From: a bacterium UBP3_UBA6266
GTDB lineage: Bacteria > Auribacterota > UBA6266
Length of the DNA stretch: 54,543 nucleotides
NCBI GenBank assembly: GCA_002440765.1
Contig: DJVC01000111.1
Span: forward strand, 22,608-77,150
Reading direction: 5' to 3'
A program made the position numbers and the translations under genes. Shown one piece after another: positions 1-8,846 of this stretch. Below the pieces are notes generated by a model. The model was not told where the DNA came from. It saw only the letters and a list, made by a program, of their open reading frames with translations, and made no database searches. Position 1 is the stretch's first letter. Each line of letters starts with the position of its first letter.

Positions 1-707
1 TAATAAAAATAATAAAAGAAAAAACAAATCTCGCGATAACCCTGTCAGTCGGAGAAAGGGACGAAGAGACTTACCGCTACTGGAAGAATTGCGGTATGGA
101 CAGGTATCTGCTCCGCTTCGAAACATCAAACCAAAAAATATTCAAGGCCATTCATCCGGATGATAACTTTAAAGAAAGGCTGAATTGCATCAGGGTCTTA
201 AAAGAACTCGGGATCCAGACAGGTTCGGGTTTCATGATAGGACTGCCCCAAACAGGGCTGGATGATATAGCAAATGATATACTCTTGTGCAGAGAACTGG
301 ACCTCGACATGATAGGGATCGGGCCTTTTATCCCTCACCCCGATACTCCTCTGTATATAGACGGATTTACATTTGACCTTGATTTCTATACAAAAGTTCT
401 CGCCGTGCTGCGCATGGTCAACTATAACTGCCACATTCCCGCCACAACCGCTTTTGATGCATTTAAAAAAGAAGGGCGTAACCTTGCCCTGCAGCGCGGA
501 GCAAATGTATTTATGCCCAATGTTACCCCGGAGAAATACCGCAGGGATTATCTTTTATACCCCGGAAAACCCTGTGTTGATGAACCAGGAGAGAAATGTA
601 TCGCCTGTTCGGCCATAAGAATAACGTCCCTCGGAAGGAAAATAGGCAAAGGTAAAGGACACAGCTTAAAAAAACCGGGGACATACCAAGGTCTTTCAGC
701 TTTTTAA
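1..707 (+). CDS. hydE: [FeFe]-hydrogenase maturase HydE, radical SAM (5'-truncated by window edge)
   Basis: The reading frame is open to the left edge (first full codon at base 3), so only about the last 234 residues are present; the first in-window Met (base 96) is internal. HydE is a radical SAM enzyme that works with HydF and HydG to build the dithiolate-bridged H-cluster subsite of [FeFe]-hydrogenase. Visible family signatures are the barrel stretch DRYLLRFETSN, GSGFMIGLPQT, GIGPFIPHPDTPL, and the C-terminal C-x7-C-x2-C (CVDEPGEKCIAC), which holds a non-essential auxiliary Fe-S cluster in known HydE. The radical SAM CxxxCxxC lies outside the window. The end overlaps the convergent gene at 696 by 12 bases. 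BioB and PylB are related radical SAM families, but the auxiliary cysteine triad and PHPDTPL favour HydE. It implies hydrogen metabolism in this organism. Confidence 0.88.
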   Translation, partial: IKIIKEKTNLAITLSVGERDEETYRYWKNCGMDRYLLRFETSNQKIFKAIHPDDNFKERLNCIRVLKELGIQTGSGFMIGLPQTGLDDIANDILLCRELDLDMIGIGPFIPHPDTPLYIDGFTFDLDFYTKVLAVLRMVNYNCHIPATTAFDAFKKEGRNLALQRGANVFMPNVTPEKYRRDYLLYPGKPCVDEPGEKCIACSAIRITSLGRKIGKGKGHSLKKPGTYQGLSAF

Positions 708-1058
708 CAAAAACAGGAACACGCCTATTAAAACATATATTAATCCACCCGCCCGATAAAATAACGGAGGTACTTTGGCTATTATTTCGGCAGCTTTGCC
801 CGTCAAACCTGAATTTAACAGGATAAAAGCTTTGATTATACCCGCGATACCGAAGAATAGTATTACTTTCGGGAATACGCCTGACTGTCTCAAGCCGAAT
901 GAAACAAAGGTAACACCTAAAAACAATGCAAGCGGAAATAATATTCTTCTGACGGTTCTTACACCTTTTCTTTTCAGCCTGTCAATAAATGATGCCGGCC
1001 TGAAAACAAAATACAACCCCGCGACGATCCAAAAAATACCGATTATTTTAAAAAACAT
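696..1058 (-). CDS. Small integral membrane protein, unknown function
   Basis: A 120-residue protein made almost entirely of hydrophobic segments. About four membrane spans are visible (roughly 3-22, 38-57, 63-84, 99-118), with a basic loop after the first (DRLKRKGVRTVRR) that probably faces the cytoplasm. It lies 12 bases downstream of the pabBC fusion on the same strand and is probably the last gene of the NSS transporter-pabBC transcript. Its 3' end overlaps the end of hydE. I recognise no catalytic motif or family. Confidence 0.6.
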   Translation of the reverse strand: MFFKIIGIFWIVAGLYFVFRPASFIDRLKRKGVRTVRRILFPLALFLGVTFVSFGLRQSGVFPKVILFFGIAGIIKAFILLNSGLTGKAAEIIAKVPPLFYRAGGLIYVLIGVFLFLLKS

Positions 1059-1070
1059 TCCGTCTTCCCC

Positions 1071-2837
1071 TCAGGCTTTAACCTTTGAACATTCCGGAAC
1101 AGACAGCCTGACCTTATAAAGTCTCCTTACGGAATTAGCCAGATAAATATTATCGCATTCCCGCAAATCATTCAGGCGAAGAACTCTCTCTTCCAGCTTG
1201 CCGAGTCCAATAAGATAATCCCTGAAAGTACCTGCAAGCAAACCCGAAGAAACAGGAGGAGTAAACAACCTGCCGCCGATATCCAATATAACATTTGCAA
1301 TCGTAGATTCCGTCACTTCCCCCGACTCATTGAACAATATTACATCATCACATTCCGGCCTTGATTCAAACGCCTGATCATAAACAGCGCGGTTCGTGGT
1401 CTTATGATACAAAAAAATATCGGATGGATTAACAGGATTTTCCGCAACAGCAACTTTCTGCAATTTTTCTCCGCGTCTGCCGGGCAGAAACTCCGCGCTT
1501 ATTGATACAAAACCCGCTTTTGATACAGTCAGGCGCACCTTGTACTTTTGACGTGTAAACTTCTTTTCTTCTTCGAAAAGCGATCCCTTAATGCGGCATA
1601 TGTCAACTTTAAATGAGAAAAAATCGGAGGAAGCGGATAACCTTTTAAGATGCCTGTCCAAAAGAAAAAAACCCTTATCCTTTTCCCACAGTATAGACTC
1701 GATAAGTGAAAACCCGTGTTTTCCGGGAATTAAAATTCCGGTTTTGCCACCGCATTCTTCGAACTCCTTTCCGGCCGTGGAATCCCATACGATACCGCTG
1801 CCCGTGCCATACTCGGCAGTCCGCCTGCTTTTATCTATCAGAACAGATCTTATTGCAACATTAAAAACCGCTCTTCCCGCAGGTTCGACAAAACCCATGG
1901 AACCGGTATATACCTTCCGGGGTGTTTTTTCAAGTTCTGAGATAATTTCCATCGTCCTAGCTTTGGGAGCGCCTGTAACCGAAGCGGAGGGAAACATAGC
2001 TTTAAAAATTTCGGAAATACCTGATTTTGTTTTTGAACTTACCGTCGACGTCATTTGCCATATATAAGGATATTTCTCCAATTTGAAAAGATCCCTGACT
2101 TCAACGGAGCCATATTCTGATATGCGTCCCATGTCATTTCTCATCATATCCACAATCATAATGTTCTCTGCGCGTTCTTTTTCGGAATTAAAAAGTCTTT
2201 CGGATTCCAGTTTATCCCGCGCACAATAAAATCCTCTGGGGGCAGTTCCTTTCATCGGCCGGGAGATAAGGTTATCACCCTCAAGACGGAAAAACAGCTC
2301 CGGAGAGAAAGAACAGATAGCCCATTCAGCTGTTTCTATGAAAGCTGAATAAGGAGGAATATCCTCTCCTATTATACCACTGAAAAAATCATAGGCATCG
2401 CAGGAAAAATCACTTTTGAGCCGGTAAGTGAAATTGACCTGATAAGTGTCTCCCCTCTCAATAAACCCCTTTATTATAGCCATATCTTCTGTATACCGGT
2501 AACGGTTAATATCAGCTTTCCAACGCGGTGTGTTCTTTAAGATGTTTCCCGTCCCGCTGATAGAATCAAGGACTGCGGGTTTTTCGTAAATTCCGAACCA
2601 AAGAAGAGGAAAATCGCCGGTTTCTTTAGTTTTGAGAGCTTTGTCAAACGCCGGCGCCGCTTCATATGAAAGAAACCCCGCGGCATAGCATTTTTTTTCC
2701 CTCACATCCTCTTCCACAAGCTTCAGGGCCGGAACAACCTGATTTATACTATCGGCGGAAATTACTTTTACAGGTTTATCGAACTTAAGGAAAAGTTTTT
2801 TCTCCACATCAAAAAATATTACCGCGGGTTTTTTCAA
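1071..2837 (-). CDS. pabBC: Fused aminodeoxychorismate synthase component I (PabB) and aminodeoxychorismate lyase (PabC)
   Basis: A 588-residue two-domain protein for the para-aminobenzoate branch of folate synthesis. Residues about 1-370 are a chorismate-binding PabB domain: GDTYQVNFTYRL, SRPMKGTAPRG, ENIMIVDMMRNDMGR, SASVTGAPKARTME, GSMGFVEPAGR. Residues about 375-588 are a class IV PLP aminotransferase-fold PabC domain: the Schiff-base lysine in FLYHKTTNRAVYD, then ILFNESGEVTESTIANV and SSGLLAGTFRDYL. The fusion would convert chorismate plus ammonia to 4-aminobenzoate and pyruvate; the glutaminase partner PabA is not in the window. The start is TTG preceded by AAGGTAGG, 6 bases after the stop of the upstream transporter, suggesting coupled translation. 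Such fusions are known in many bacteria. Confidence 0.9.
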   Translation of the reverse strand: MKKPAVIFFDVEKKLFLKFDKPVKVISADSINQVVPALKLVEEDVREKKCYAAGFLSYEAAPAFDKALKTKETGDFPLLWFGIYEKPAVLDSISGTGNILKNTPRWKADINRYRYTEDMAIIKGFIERGDTYQVNFTYRLKSDFSCDAYDFFSGIIGEDIPPYSAFIETAEWAICSFSPELFFRLEGDNLISRPMKGTAPRGFYCARDKLESERLFNSEKERAENIMIVDMMRNDMGRISEYGSVEVRDLFKLEKYPYIWQMTSTVSSKTKSGISEIFKAMFPSASVTGAPKARTMEIISELEKTPRKVYTGSMGFVEPAGRAVFNVAIRSVLIDKSRRTAEYGTGSGIVWDSTAGKEFEECGGKTGILIPGKHGFSLIESILWEKDKGFFLLDRHLKRLSASSDFFSFKVDICRIKGSLFEEEKKFTRQKYKVRLTVSKAGFVSISAEFLPGRRGEKLQKVAVAENPVNPSDIFLYHKTTNRAVYDQAFESRPECDDVILFNESGEVTESTIANVILDIGGRLFTPPVSSGLLAGTFRDYLIGLGKLEERVLRLNDLRECDNIYLANSVRRLYKVRLSVPECSKVKA

Positions 2838-2843
2838 AAAAAC

Positions 2844-4919
2844 CTACCTTTTTCCGAGATTTCTGGATTTCGCCGCCGGCGGCGCTGAGCTTATCGCCTT
2901 GATAAAACACCACGTCAGTCCGCCGAATACCAGAAATCCTATAATGGCGAGTATAATCATCGATGTCGAGGACAAGGACATCTCTTTCTTAATCGTATTT
3001 TCTGCATGCATGGTAATAAATGCAAGTGATACGCCGAGTGAAGAACCGACACAGAAAGTGCTTAAAGCCGCCCCGGAGCGCAGCCAGAAACTAGGACTTG
3101 ATTTTAACGATTCATACCTGAATACTCTCCTGCCGCTGATAACCGCTAATGTTATCGAACCAGCTACCGATACCGCACATAACAACGGGACCGTCATTCC
3201 TTTTGACAGCGCAATTTCCGCTACTTTAATATGAACGGTTCCCGCAAACGTAAAAAGCATCAATACCAATAAAGCACAGGCCGCATAAAACACTTTTTTA
3301 CCCAATTTCGCGCCTTCAACTTTACCCGAATCCACCTGCTGTTTCCGGTCGTTTTTCCTTTTAACATGCTTTCTGTAAGTGACTATAAACGATATTAAAG
3401 GAACTATTAACGCTATAGAGATGCCGGCAACCGAAGGGAAAGAAAAGCTGCCGTCGGCATTATGAAAAAGCCCTCCCTCTTTTGAAAGATCATCGAACAA
3501 ACTCCATATAAACAACGCCGATAAAATTACAGGTATAATAACCCTTATAAGGATATCCCACCATTTTCCTATACGCCAGTCACTTCGCTCATTCGCGTGT
3601 TCGCGCAAAATCCCCGTATTGAAAAGCCAGCCCAAAACAATACATTCCAAAAGCCCTAAAAGCGCAATTCCCCACGTCCCGTTAATTATGCCGTCAACAA
3701 GCCCGACCCAGTTAAGGCCTCCGCTCGTGCAATAAAAAAAGCCTGTTAACAAACCCGCCGCGCTCATGATTATCAAAACCCCGGATCTCTTCCAGCCGGT
3801 TTTGTCAATTATGCTCGCCAGGACAGTTTCAGTAATAGAAAATGCAGAGTCAAGCCCCAGAGTTATAAGGGTTATAAAAAAGATAAAACTAAACCATGCC
3901 GAATAAGGCAATTGGGCTAATGCATACGGAAAAGCTACAAACGCAAGAGAAGGCCCTTCCTTTGCCACTTCCGAAACAGGCACAGGATTTCCTGTCATCC
4001 GGGTTGCATAGGCCATTCCCCCCAAAGTTGCGAATACAGCAAGCCCGCATATAAAACTTGTTCCGAAATCCGCAAGCCCGATGATGGTTGCATTGTTGTT
4101 AATATCACTTTTCCTGTGCAAAAAACTCGCATATGTAATCATAACCCCGAACGCCAAACTCATCGAAAAAAATACCTGACCGAAAGCCCATTTCCATGTA
4201 GTGGGTTCGGCTAAACGGCTCCAGTCAGGCTCCAGATAATAAGCAAGCCCTTTAACCGCTCCGGGTAATGTCAGCCCTCTGACGGTCAGAATGACCAGCA
4301 TAATCCACGGGAGCGGTACGGTAAGCCAAACCACCTTGCTTACCAGATTCACTCCTCTGAAAATACACAGATACATCGCAATCCAGCTTATAACAAGGGT
4401 AACGGCTATTTCCATCCGGAAACTTCCCAAAGAAAAGCTTTCATGATAGCCCAAATATGAATCAAAAAAGAAATTTGTCGCTTTTTTTACCCCGGCAACC
4501 CCTTCTCCGGCCCATGGAAGATGCCCACCGTTAAATATACCTTTTATACTGAACCACAAAAAGTTGAAACAATATGCAAGGATAACCGGATAATACGTTA
4601 TTATCACAAAACCGAGCAGGATTCCCCACCATCCCACGGTTTCAAAATGCCTGTTCGCCTGAGAAAAAGCGTCCGGCGCGGCTTTTTGGAATTTATGACC
4701 TATAGAAAATTCGAGAATCATCAGCGGTATTCCTATGACAAACATAGCCAATATATAAGGGATAAGAAACGCTCCGCCTCCGTATGAATAAAGTTTATAC
4801 GGAAAACCCCAGAGGTTTCCAAGCCCGACCGCGGAACCAACCGCAGCGAGCACAAAACCCGCCCTGCTCCCCCAGTTTTCTCTTGTTTCTTCCCTGATTT
4901 CCGGCTTTGAACTTCTCAT
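2844..4919 (-). CDS. Sodium:neurotransmitter-symporter (NSS/SNF) family amino-acid transporter, long form
   Basis: A 691-residue membrane protein of the LeuT-fold NSS family, which imports amino acids or related amines with sodium. The N-terminus has the family signature (WGSRAGFVLAAVGSAVGLGN, then WGFPYKLYSYGGGAFLIPY), including the unwound TM1 sodium/substrate site. TM6-TM8 features follow (AFGQVFFSMSLAFGVMITYAS; ITLGLDSAFSITETVL). Bacterial members are usually about 440-520 residues; this one has extra segments after about residue 510: a basic cytoplasmic loop (KHVKRKNDRKQQ) and about three further hydrophobic spans. The ATG is preceded by GGGGAG. A promoter lies about 40 bases upstream, and pabBC follows 6 bases after the stop. 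Substrate cannot be inferred. Confidence 0.88.
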   Translation of the reverse strand: MRSSKPEIREETRENWGSRAGFVLAAVGSAVGLGNLWGFPYKLYSYGGGAFLIPYILAMFVIGIPLMILEFSIGHKFQKAAPDAFSQANRHFETVGWWGILLGFVIITYYPVILAYCFNFLWFSIKGIFNGGHLPWAGEGVAGVKKATNFFFDSYLGYHESFSLGSFRMEIAVTLVISWIAMYLCIFRGVNLVSKVVWLTVPLPWIMLVILTVRGLTLPGAVKGLAYYLEPDWSRLAEPTTWKWAFGQVFFSMSLAFGVMITYASFLHRKSDINNNATIIGLADFGTSFICGLAVFATLGGMAYATRMTGNPVPVSEVAKEGPSLAFVAFPYALAQLPYSAWFSFIFFITLITLGLDSAFSITETVLASIIDKTGWKRSGVLIIMSAAGLLTGFFYCTSGGLNWVGLVDGIINGTWGIALLGLLECIVLGWLFNTGILREHANERSDWRIGKWWDILIRVIIPVILSALFIWSLFDDLSKEGGLFHNADGSFSFPSVAGISIALIVPLISFIVTYRKHVKRKNDRKQQVDSGKVEGAKLGKKVFYAACALLVLMLFTFAGTVHIKVAEIALSKGMTVPLLCAVSVAGSITLAVISGRRVFRYESLKSSPSFWLRSGAALSTFCVGSSLGVSLAFITMHAENTIKKEMSLSSTSMIILAIIGFLVFGGLTWCFIKAISSAPPAAKSRNLGKR

Positions 4920-4954
4920 CTATAAACTCCCCTGTTCTCAATAGTTTTAAAAAT

Positions 4955-4983
4955 ATTATAGATTATCGTAATTAGAGTGACAA
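4955..4983 (-). promoter_or_regulatory. Sigma70-type promoter of the transporter-pabBC operon
   Basis: On the minus strand TTGTCA (4983-4978) and TATAAT (4960-4955) are separated by 17 bases, about 35 bases before the transporter start. It is back-to-back with the mgtC promoter. Identified by consensus match only. Confidence 0.6.
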
Positions 4984-5041
4984 TGATTTTCCAAAATCCA
5001 ACCGGAAGAAATAAAATATGATGATAAATAATCAGAATTTG

Positions 5042-5070
5042 TTGATTGGCGGATTGAAGATTGGTATATT
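5042..5070 (+). promoter_or_regulatory. Promoter of mgtC, positioned for a leaderless transcript
   Basis: TTGATT (5042-5047), a 17-base spacer and TATATT (5065-5070). Only 6 bases (TGTTCT) separate the -10 box from ATG at 5077, so transcription would begin at or next to the start codon. There is no Shine-Dalgarno sequence. Confidence 0.6.
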
Positions 5071-5076
5071 TGTTCT

Positions 5077-5775
5077 ATGGAAAATATCACCGGTTACATG
5101 AATGAACTTGTTTTTGCGTCCGGGCTGACTTACGGTGTAATTTTTTCCCGCCTCACATTGGCTGTTATCGCAGGTGGTTTGATAGGACAAAACCGCGAAC
5201 GCCATTTTAAGCCTGCCGGGCTGAGAACGCATATTATAATCTGCACAGGCGCGACACTTCTTATGCTGCTGTCAATTTATCTCCCCTCAAAAACAGGAGG
5301 AGATCCCGGCAGAATTGCCGCCCAAGTCGTAACGGGTATCGGCTTTTTGGGCGCCGGCGCTATTTTCCGGCTCGGTTTTAATGTAAGGGGACTCACAAGC
5401 GCCGCCAGCATATGGACAACCGCAGCCATCGGACTGACCATAGGCGCCGGCATGTATGCGGCAGGCGCCTTTGCCGTTATCATAATGCTTTTAACGCTGC
5501 ATGTTCTAAACATAATAGAACCGAAGATTTTCAGATATAGAACCGCAAAAATATTAAGCGTAATAACAGATAAATACTCGGGCGCCGTGGATAAAATAAT
5601 CGACTACCTTGAAAAAAAAGATGTGGAGCTTAACGATATCAGTATTGAAGAAAATATTGAGACAGGCACAATGGAACTGAAATCCGTTGTCTATATCCTC
5701 AGGAGAGAGGGTACTAAGAAATTTTTTGAAGGATTACGGAACATAGAAGGAATTAAAAAGATCTCTCTCGAGTAA
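5077..5775 (+). CDS. mgtC: MgtC/SapB family membrane protein
   Basis: A 232-residue inner-membrane protein. The N-terminal 140 residues carry about five membrane spans and MgtC signatures: GGLIGQNRERHFKPAGLRTH, GIGFLGAGAIFR and NVRGLTSAASIWTTAAIGL. Residues about 150-232 form a soluble, ACT-like tail (VITDKYSGAVDKIIDYLEKK ... LRNIEGIKKISLE). In pathogens MgtC inhibits the F-type ATP synthase and supports survival at low magnesium; environmental homologues are less understood. No ribosome-binding site precedes the ATG and a -10 box ends 6 bases upstream, pointing to leaderless expression. The 3' end overlaps the convergent esterase gene by 23 bases. Confidence 0.88.
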   Translation: MENITGYMNELVFASGLTYGVIFSRLTLAVIAGGLIGQNRERHFKPAGLRTHIIICTGATLLMLLSIYLPSKTGGDPGRIAAQVVTGIGFLGAGAIFRLGFNVRGLTSAASIWTTAAIGLTIGAGMYAAGAFAVIIMLLTLHVLNIIEPKIFRYRTAKILSVITDKYSGAVDKIIDYLEKKDVELNDISIEENIETGTMELKSVVYILRREGTKKFFEGLRNIEGIKKISLE

Positions 5776-6556
5776 CCCGTTTTCCCTGTTTTTTCCTCTG
5801 CTTTAAAAGCCAATCAAATACTTTTATATTTTTAAATGTCATGACCCATGAATCATGTTCTCCCTCCGGATATTCGGTATAGCATGGACTTCCTCCTTTT
5901 TTTCTAATCGCGTCAATCATGTTCCTTGACCTTCTGACAGCGACAACTTCATCAAGTTTTCCGTGAAAAGCCCAAATCGGAATTTTCACTAAACTCCCGG
6001 CTTTTGAAATATCTCCCCCGCCGCAGATAGGAATAGCCGCGGCGAAATATCCGGGGCGCCGCTCAATAGCGTCCCAGACTGCAAAAGCGCCCATAGACAA
6101 ACCCACAACATAAACCCTCCTCGCATCTATAGGTTCTCTCTTTACCGTATCGTCTAAAAGTTCCAGGGCAAGCTTCAGGGCATTGGTGGGCTTATCGGTC
6201 ATTTTGTGGGATTTCCCCGAATATGAGAGTTTGACCCATTCTTCCCGCTTCGAACACTGCGGCGCCAGTATGAACACCGGCTTATTACGGGCCTTGCTGT
6301 AATTAATCAACTCTCTGATACCATAAGACATCTGTTTTAAATTATCAGAGCCCCTTTCAAGAGAACCGTGAAAGAACAGAATAACGGGGTATTTCCTTCT
6401 TTTGCCTGATATGGGAGGGGTATAACTCCTGTACGGAATTTTTTCACCGCGGGCATTTTTGAAAATACGAGCTTCCGTTTCATCTTTTATCCTTGTGTAC
6501 AAAAAAATCGCGGGGCACAACATAAGTGCCGATAAAAAAAATAATTCTGTTGACAT
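5753..6556 (-). CDS. Membrane-anchored or secreted alpha/beta-hydrolase (esterase/peptidase-like)
   Basis: A 267-residue protein with an N-terminal hydrophobic signal/anchor (ELFFLSALMLCPAIFLY). The alpha/beta-hydrolase fold shows FFHGSLERGSDN (oxyanion region), nucleophile elbow VVGLSMGAFAVWD (GxSxG), acid AFHGKLDEVV and catalytic histidine EYPEGEHDSW. It resembles the predicted phospholipase/carboxylesterase and feruloyl-esterase-like family often seen with polysaccharide genes. I chose ATG at 6556 because it is preceded by GGAAGGG; an upstream in-frame TTG (6598) lacks such a site and would add 14 polar residues ahead of the signal. The gene ends inside the 3' end of mgtC. The substrate is unknown. 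Confidence 0.78.
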   Translation of the reverse strand: MSTELFFLSALMLCPAIFLYTRIKDETEARIFKNARGEKIPYRSYTPPISGKRRKYPVILFFHGSLERGSDNLKQMSYGIRELINYSKARNKPVFILAPQCSKREEWVKLSYSGKSHKMTDKPTNALKLALELLDDTVKREPIDARRVYVVGLSMGAFAVWDAIERRPGYFAAAIPICGGGDISKAGSLVKIPIWAFHGKLDEVVAVRRSRNMIDAIRKKGGSPCYTEYPEGEHDSWVMTFKNIKVFDWLLKQRKKQGKRVTRERSF

Positions 6557-6697
6557 AAATATCCCTTCCGTCCGCTGAAATTTTTCAATAATCTTCAATG
6601 AAGGGTAGCATTATACGGTTTCCGCCGAATATTGCAACCGATATTTTATTGGCAGATAAAAAAAGAAAAATTAAACTGTTTTGCCTTTCTCTCCGTT

Positions 6698-7186
6698 TCA
6701 AAAAGTATTCTTCTCTCCTTTATAGCGCTTATATATTATAATCCCATAAATAATTATTAGTCCGGCAAGATTAGAAAACCACACCCATGGCGTCACCCAT
6801 GAAACCCCGTCAAAAGTGATATCTGACAGGGGCCATAAAAATTTAGTCGGGAAAAACTCTTTAGAATGCGTCGGTATATCTAAAAGTATGTGAAAAACCC
6901 AGGCAAACATGGTAAATGCCGCAATCTTATTGATTCTCCATACTACAGCTATCGCAACCAAAGCCACTACAAGGCTGTGAGACCAGTTATAAGCAACAAA
7001 TGTCCATGCCGGAATACCTGCCAGATCCGGTTTCCCGAACTGAAAGGATCTGTTTACAATATTTATCGCCATCAATATCCCAAATGAAATCAGGTCGGGG
7101 AATACACCGAAAAAACAAGCCAGCCATGCTAATCCTCTCCGGCCGAAAAAGGCGTAACCCCAGAGTCCATGACTAAAAATATCCAA
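6698..7186 (-). CDS. YdjM-like membrane-bound putative metal-dependent hydrolase
   Basis: A 162-residue membrane protein resembling the LexA-binding/YdjM putative hydrolase family. Features are the N-terminal FSHGLWGYAFFG, then FFGVFPDLISFG, an internal YNWSHSLVVALVAIAVVW and FHILLDIPTHS; the conserved His and Asp residues (DIFSH, FPDL, WSHS, LDIPTH) are the candidate metal ligands. Three to four membrane spans are visible, with a C-terminal basic tail. The start is TTG with AGGAG 8 bases upstream. It sits alone between the esterase and a secreted TIM-barrel protein. The activity of this family is not well established. Confidence 0.6.
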   Translation of the reverse strand: MDIFSHGLWGYAFFGRRGLAWLACFFGVFPDLISFGILMAINIVNRSFQFGKPDLAGIPAWTFVAYNWSHSLVVALVAIAVVWRINKIAAFTMFAWVFHILLDIPTHSKEFFPTKFLWPLSDITFDGVSWVTPWVWFSNLAGLIIIYGIIIYKRYKGEKNTF

Positions 7187-7236
7187 TAATTCAACTCCTG
7201 TTTATATAACCGGACGGGAAAGCTTTATTAAATGAA

Positions 7237-8814
7237 CTATTGTAATTCCATAACTCTAAAAGTGCATGGGTTCGCAAGCTCCCTGTAAGGAGATGTTGAC
7301 AGCAGGGTTTCCTGGGTTTTGGATATTGCATCGGTATCACTCGGATCAACGCTTATCCGGAATTTATCTCCTCTTTTAGGATTCTGTACGCCAATAAGAG
7401 ACCACGGAACAGCCACTTCAAGATTGTACCCTGTGTCAGTCCTGCTAAAAGAAAACGTTATGTCTTTTTCAAACTTTTTTTCATCCACATCGGGATACCA
7501 GACAACAAACCTGCTGTTTTGAGCTGTAAAATCGCCCGGCGCAAAACCAAACTGAAAATCATCTTCATCGGCGACAGACCCTTCCCTGTCTTTCTCAAAC
7601 TGAGAATCTACCCAGAGTTCAATGTGGTCTATGTTAAGCATTTCCTCCCTGTCATCCTGTATCAGAACGTCATCGGTAACCTCCAGGGCGATATAAAGGT
7701 TTTTTTTATCCCATGCTGTCCCGGCCAGAACACTTAAATCTTTTACTCCCATCCAGGTGCTTTTGCCGTAAACCACATATTTTTTATCGTTTAAAATAAC
7801 CGGTTTGGCCTTTCCCCATTCCTCTTTGCTTATCAAACCGTCAACAACTATCGACTCATTGTTAATACACTCTATAACAGGAAGTTCCGGATACTTTTTC
7901 GTAGACGCTGCCTTCAGCCCGCCTTTTTTCATTGTCTTATAACTTGTATAGTAATGAATGGCAACACCCCCAAAAGATCTTTCCTTTGTCAGCTTACCCG
8001 TAACTTTATCAAGGATTTCATCCATTTTTTCATAACCTTCTTCGGCAAAAGTTATCACGGGCGTAACCCCATACTTCGCATTAGGCGCCTGTGTTTCCAC
8101 TCCTATTATAACCTTACGGCTTTTCCTGTTGCCGGCCTCCAAAGCATTTTCCGCGGCAGATATTATTCTGCCGAAAGAATCAGAATAATCCATTAAGACA
8201 ACGCAATCGGCATAAGATAAAACTTCATAGAAATATTCTTCATCGTAAAAAGTAGGCAGATCTACGGCAAGTCTCAGGTTTATTTTGGAATCCTGTATTG
8301 TTTTCCTACATTTTTTAAGCAGGTCCACATATCCGTTTTTAATCTTATCCCGGTATTCAGGTTTATGAAAAACACTCAACACATGGCCCTCTATATCCCA
8401 GTGAATACCGTAAAATCTTTCATCCTCCGCAACAGAAGCATTGTACTCTATTACCGAATTAAGCAGCCTCAAAGGAGTTGTATGCTGATATGACCAGTTG
8501 GCGTCACCCGCAAGATATTCAACTTTTATCCCTGCCCTGCTTGCCATTTTTATAAACGACCGGACTTTTTCAAAATTCTGTTTTTTTAAACTCTTCGGTC
8601 CCGAAAGATATATAACGTTGATTTTCTTTGCGGCATCTCCGTGAGGGGCGCTTATAAAATCAAAGAAACCGCTTTTCGCCGTCTCCTCATCCAAATCCAA
8701 GACAGATGATGTATGCCAAACCCACAGACCTCTCTCCATATTTAAACGGCCAAAACATAAGCCCTGACAGGTGAAAATCAATATTGACAAGAGAACGGCT
8801 GAGCAAAGCTTCAT
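7237..8814 (-). CDS. Secreted TIM-barrel protein with C-terminal CBM9-like domain
   Basis: A 525-residue protein with an N-terminal signal peptide (about 1-20, LCSAVLLSILIFTCQGLCFG). Residues about 25-300 look like a glycoside-hydrolase-type TIM barrel: GLWVWHTSSVLD, INVIYLSGP, YGIHWDIEGHV, LRLAVDLPTFY, DCVVLMDYSDS, GVETQAPNAKYG, GVAIHYYTSYK. The DxE in HWDIEGHV sits where GH18-like barrels hold catalytic acids, but the exact DxxDxDxE motif is absent. Residues about 310-525 resemble a CBM9/DOMON-type carbohydrate-binding sandwich (WDKKNLYIALEVTDDV, LWVDSQFEKD, DFQFGFAPGDF, VAVPWSLIGV). The start has AAGGGG upstream. The TlpA-like gene immediately precedes it. A secreted polysaccharide-active role is inferred; no activity is proven. 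Confidence 0.6.
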   Translation of the reverse strand: MKLCSAVLLSILIFTCQGLCFGRLNMERGLWVWHTSSVLDLDEETAKSGFFDFISAPHGDAAKKINVIYLSGPKSLKKQNFEKVRSFIKMASRAGIKVEYLAGDANWSYQHTTPLRLLNSVIEYNASVAEDERFYGIHWDIEGHVLSVFHKPEYRDKIKNGYVDLLKKCRKTIQDSKINLRLAVDLPTFYDEEYFYEVLSYADCVVLMDYSDSFGRIISAAENALEAGNRKSRKVIIGVETQAPNAKYGVTPVITFAEEGYEKMDEILDKVTGKLTKERSFGGVAIHYYTSYKTMKKGGLKAASTKKYPELPVIECINNESIVVDGLISKEEWGKAKPVILNDKKYVVYGKSTWMGVKDLSVLAGTAWDKKNLYIALEVTDDVLIQDDREEMLNIDHIELWVDSQFEKDREGSVADEDDFQFGFAPGDFTAQNSRFVVWYPDVDEKKFEKDITFSFSRTDTGYNLEVAVPWSLIGVQNPKRGDKFRISVDPSDTDAISKTQETLLSTSPYRELANPCTFRVMELQ

Positions 8815-8846
8815 AAGCGGACCCCTTTTTCTACAGGCAACCTGTA

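Noticed and set aside
8832..8846. Small inverted repeat TACAGG-CAA-CCTGTA upstream of the gene at 8814
   Set aside because: A 6-bp stem with a 3-base loop in a 32-base gap; it has no T-run and could be chance or a minor RNA structure.
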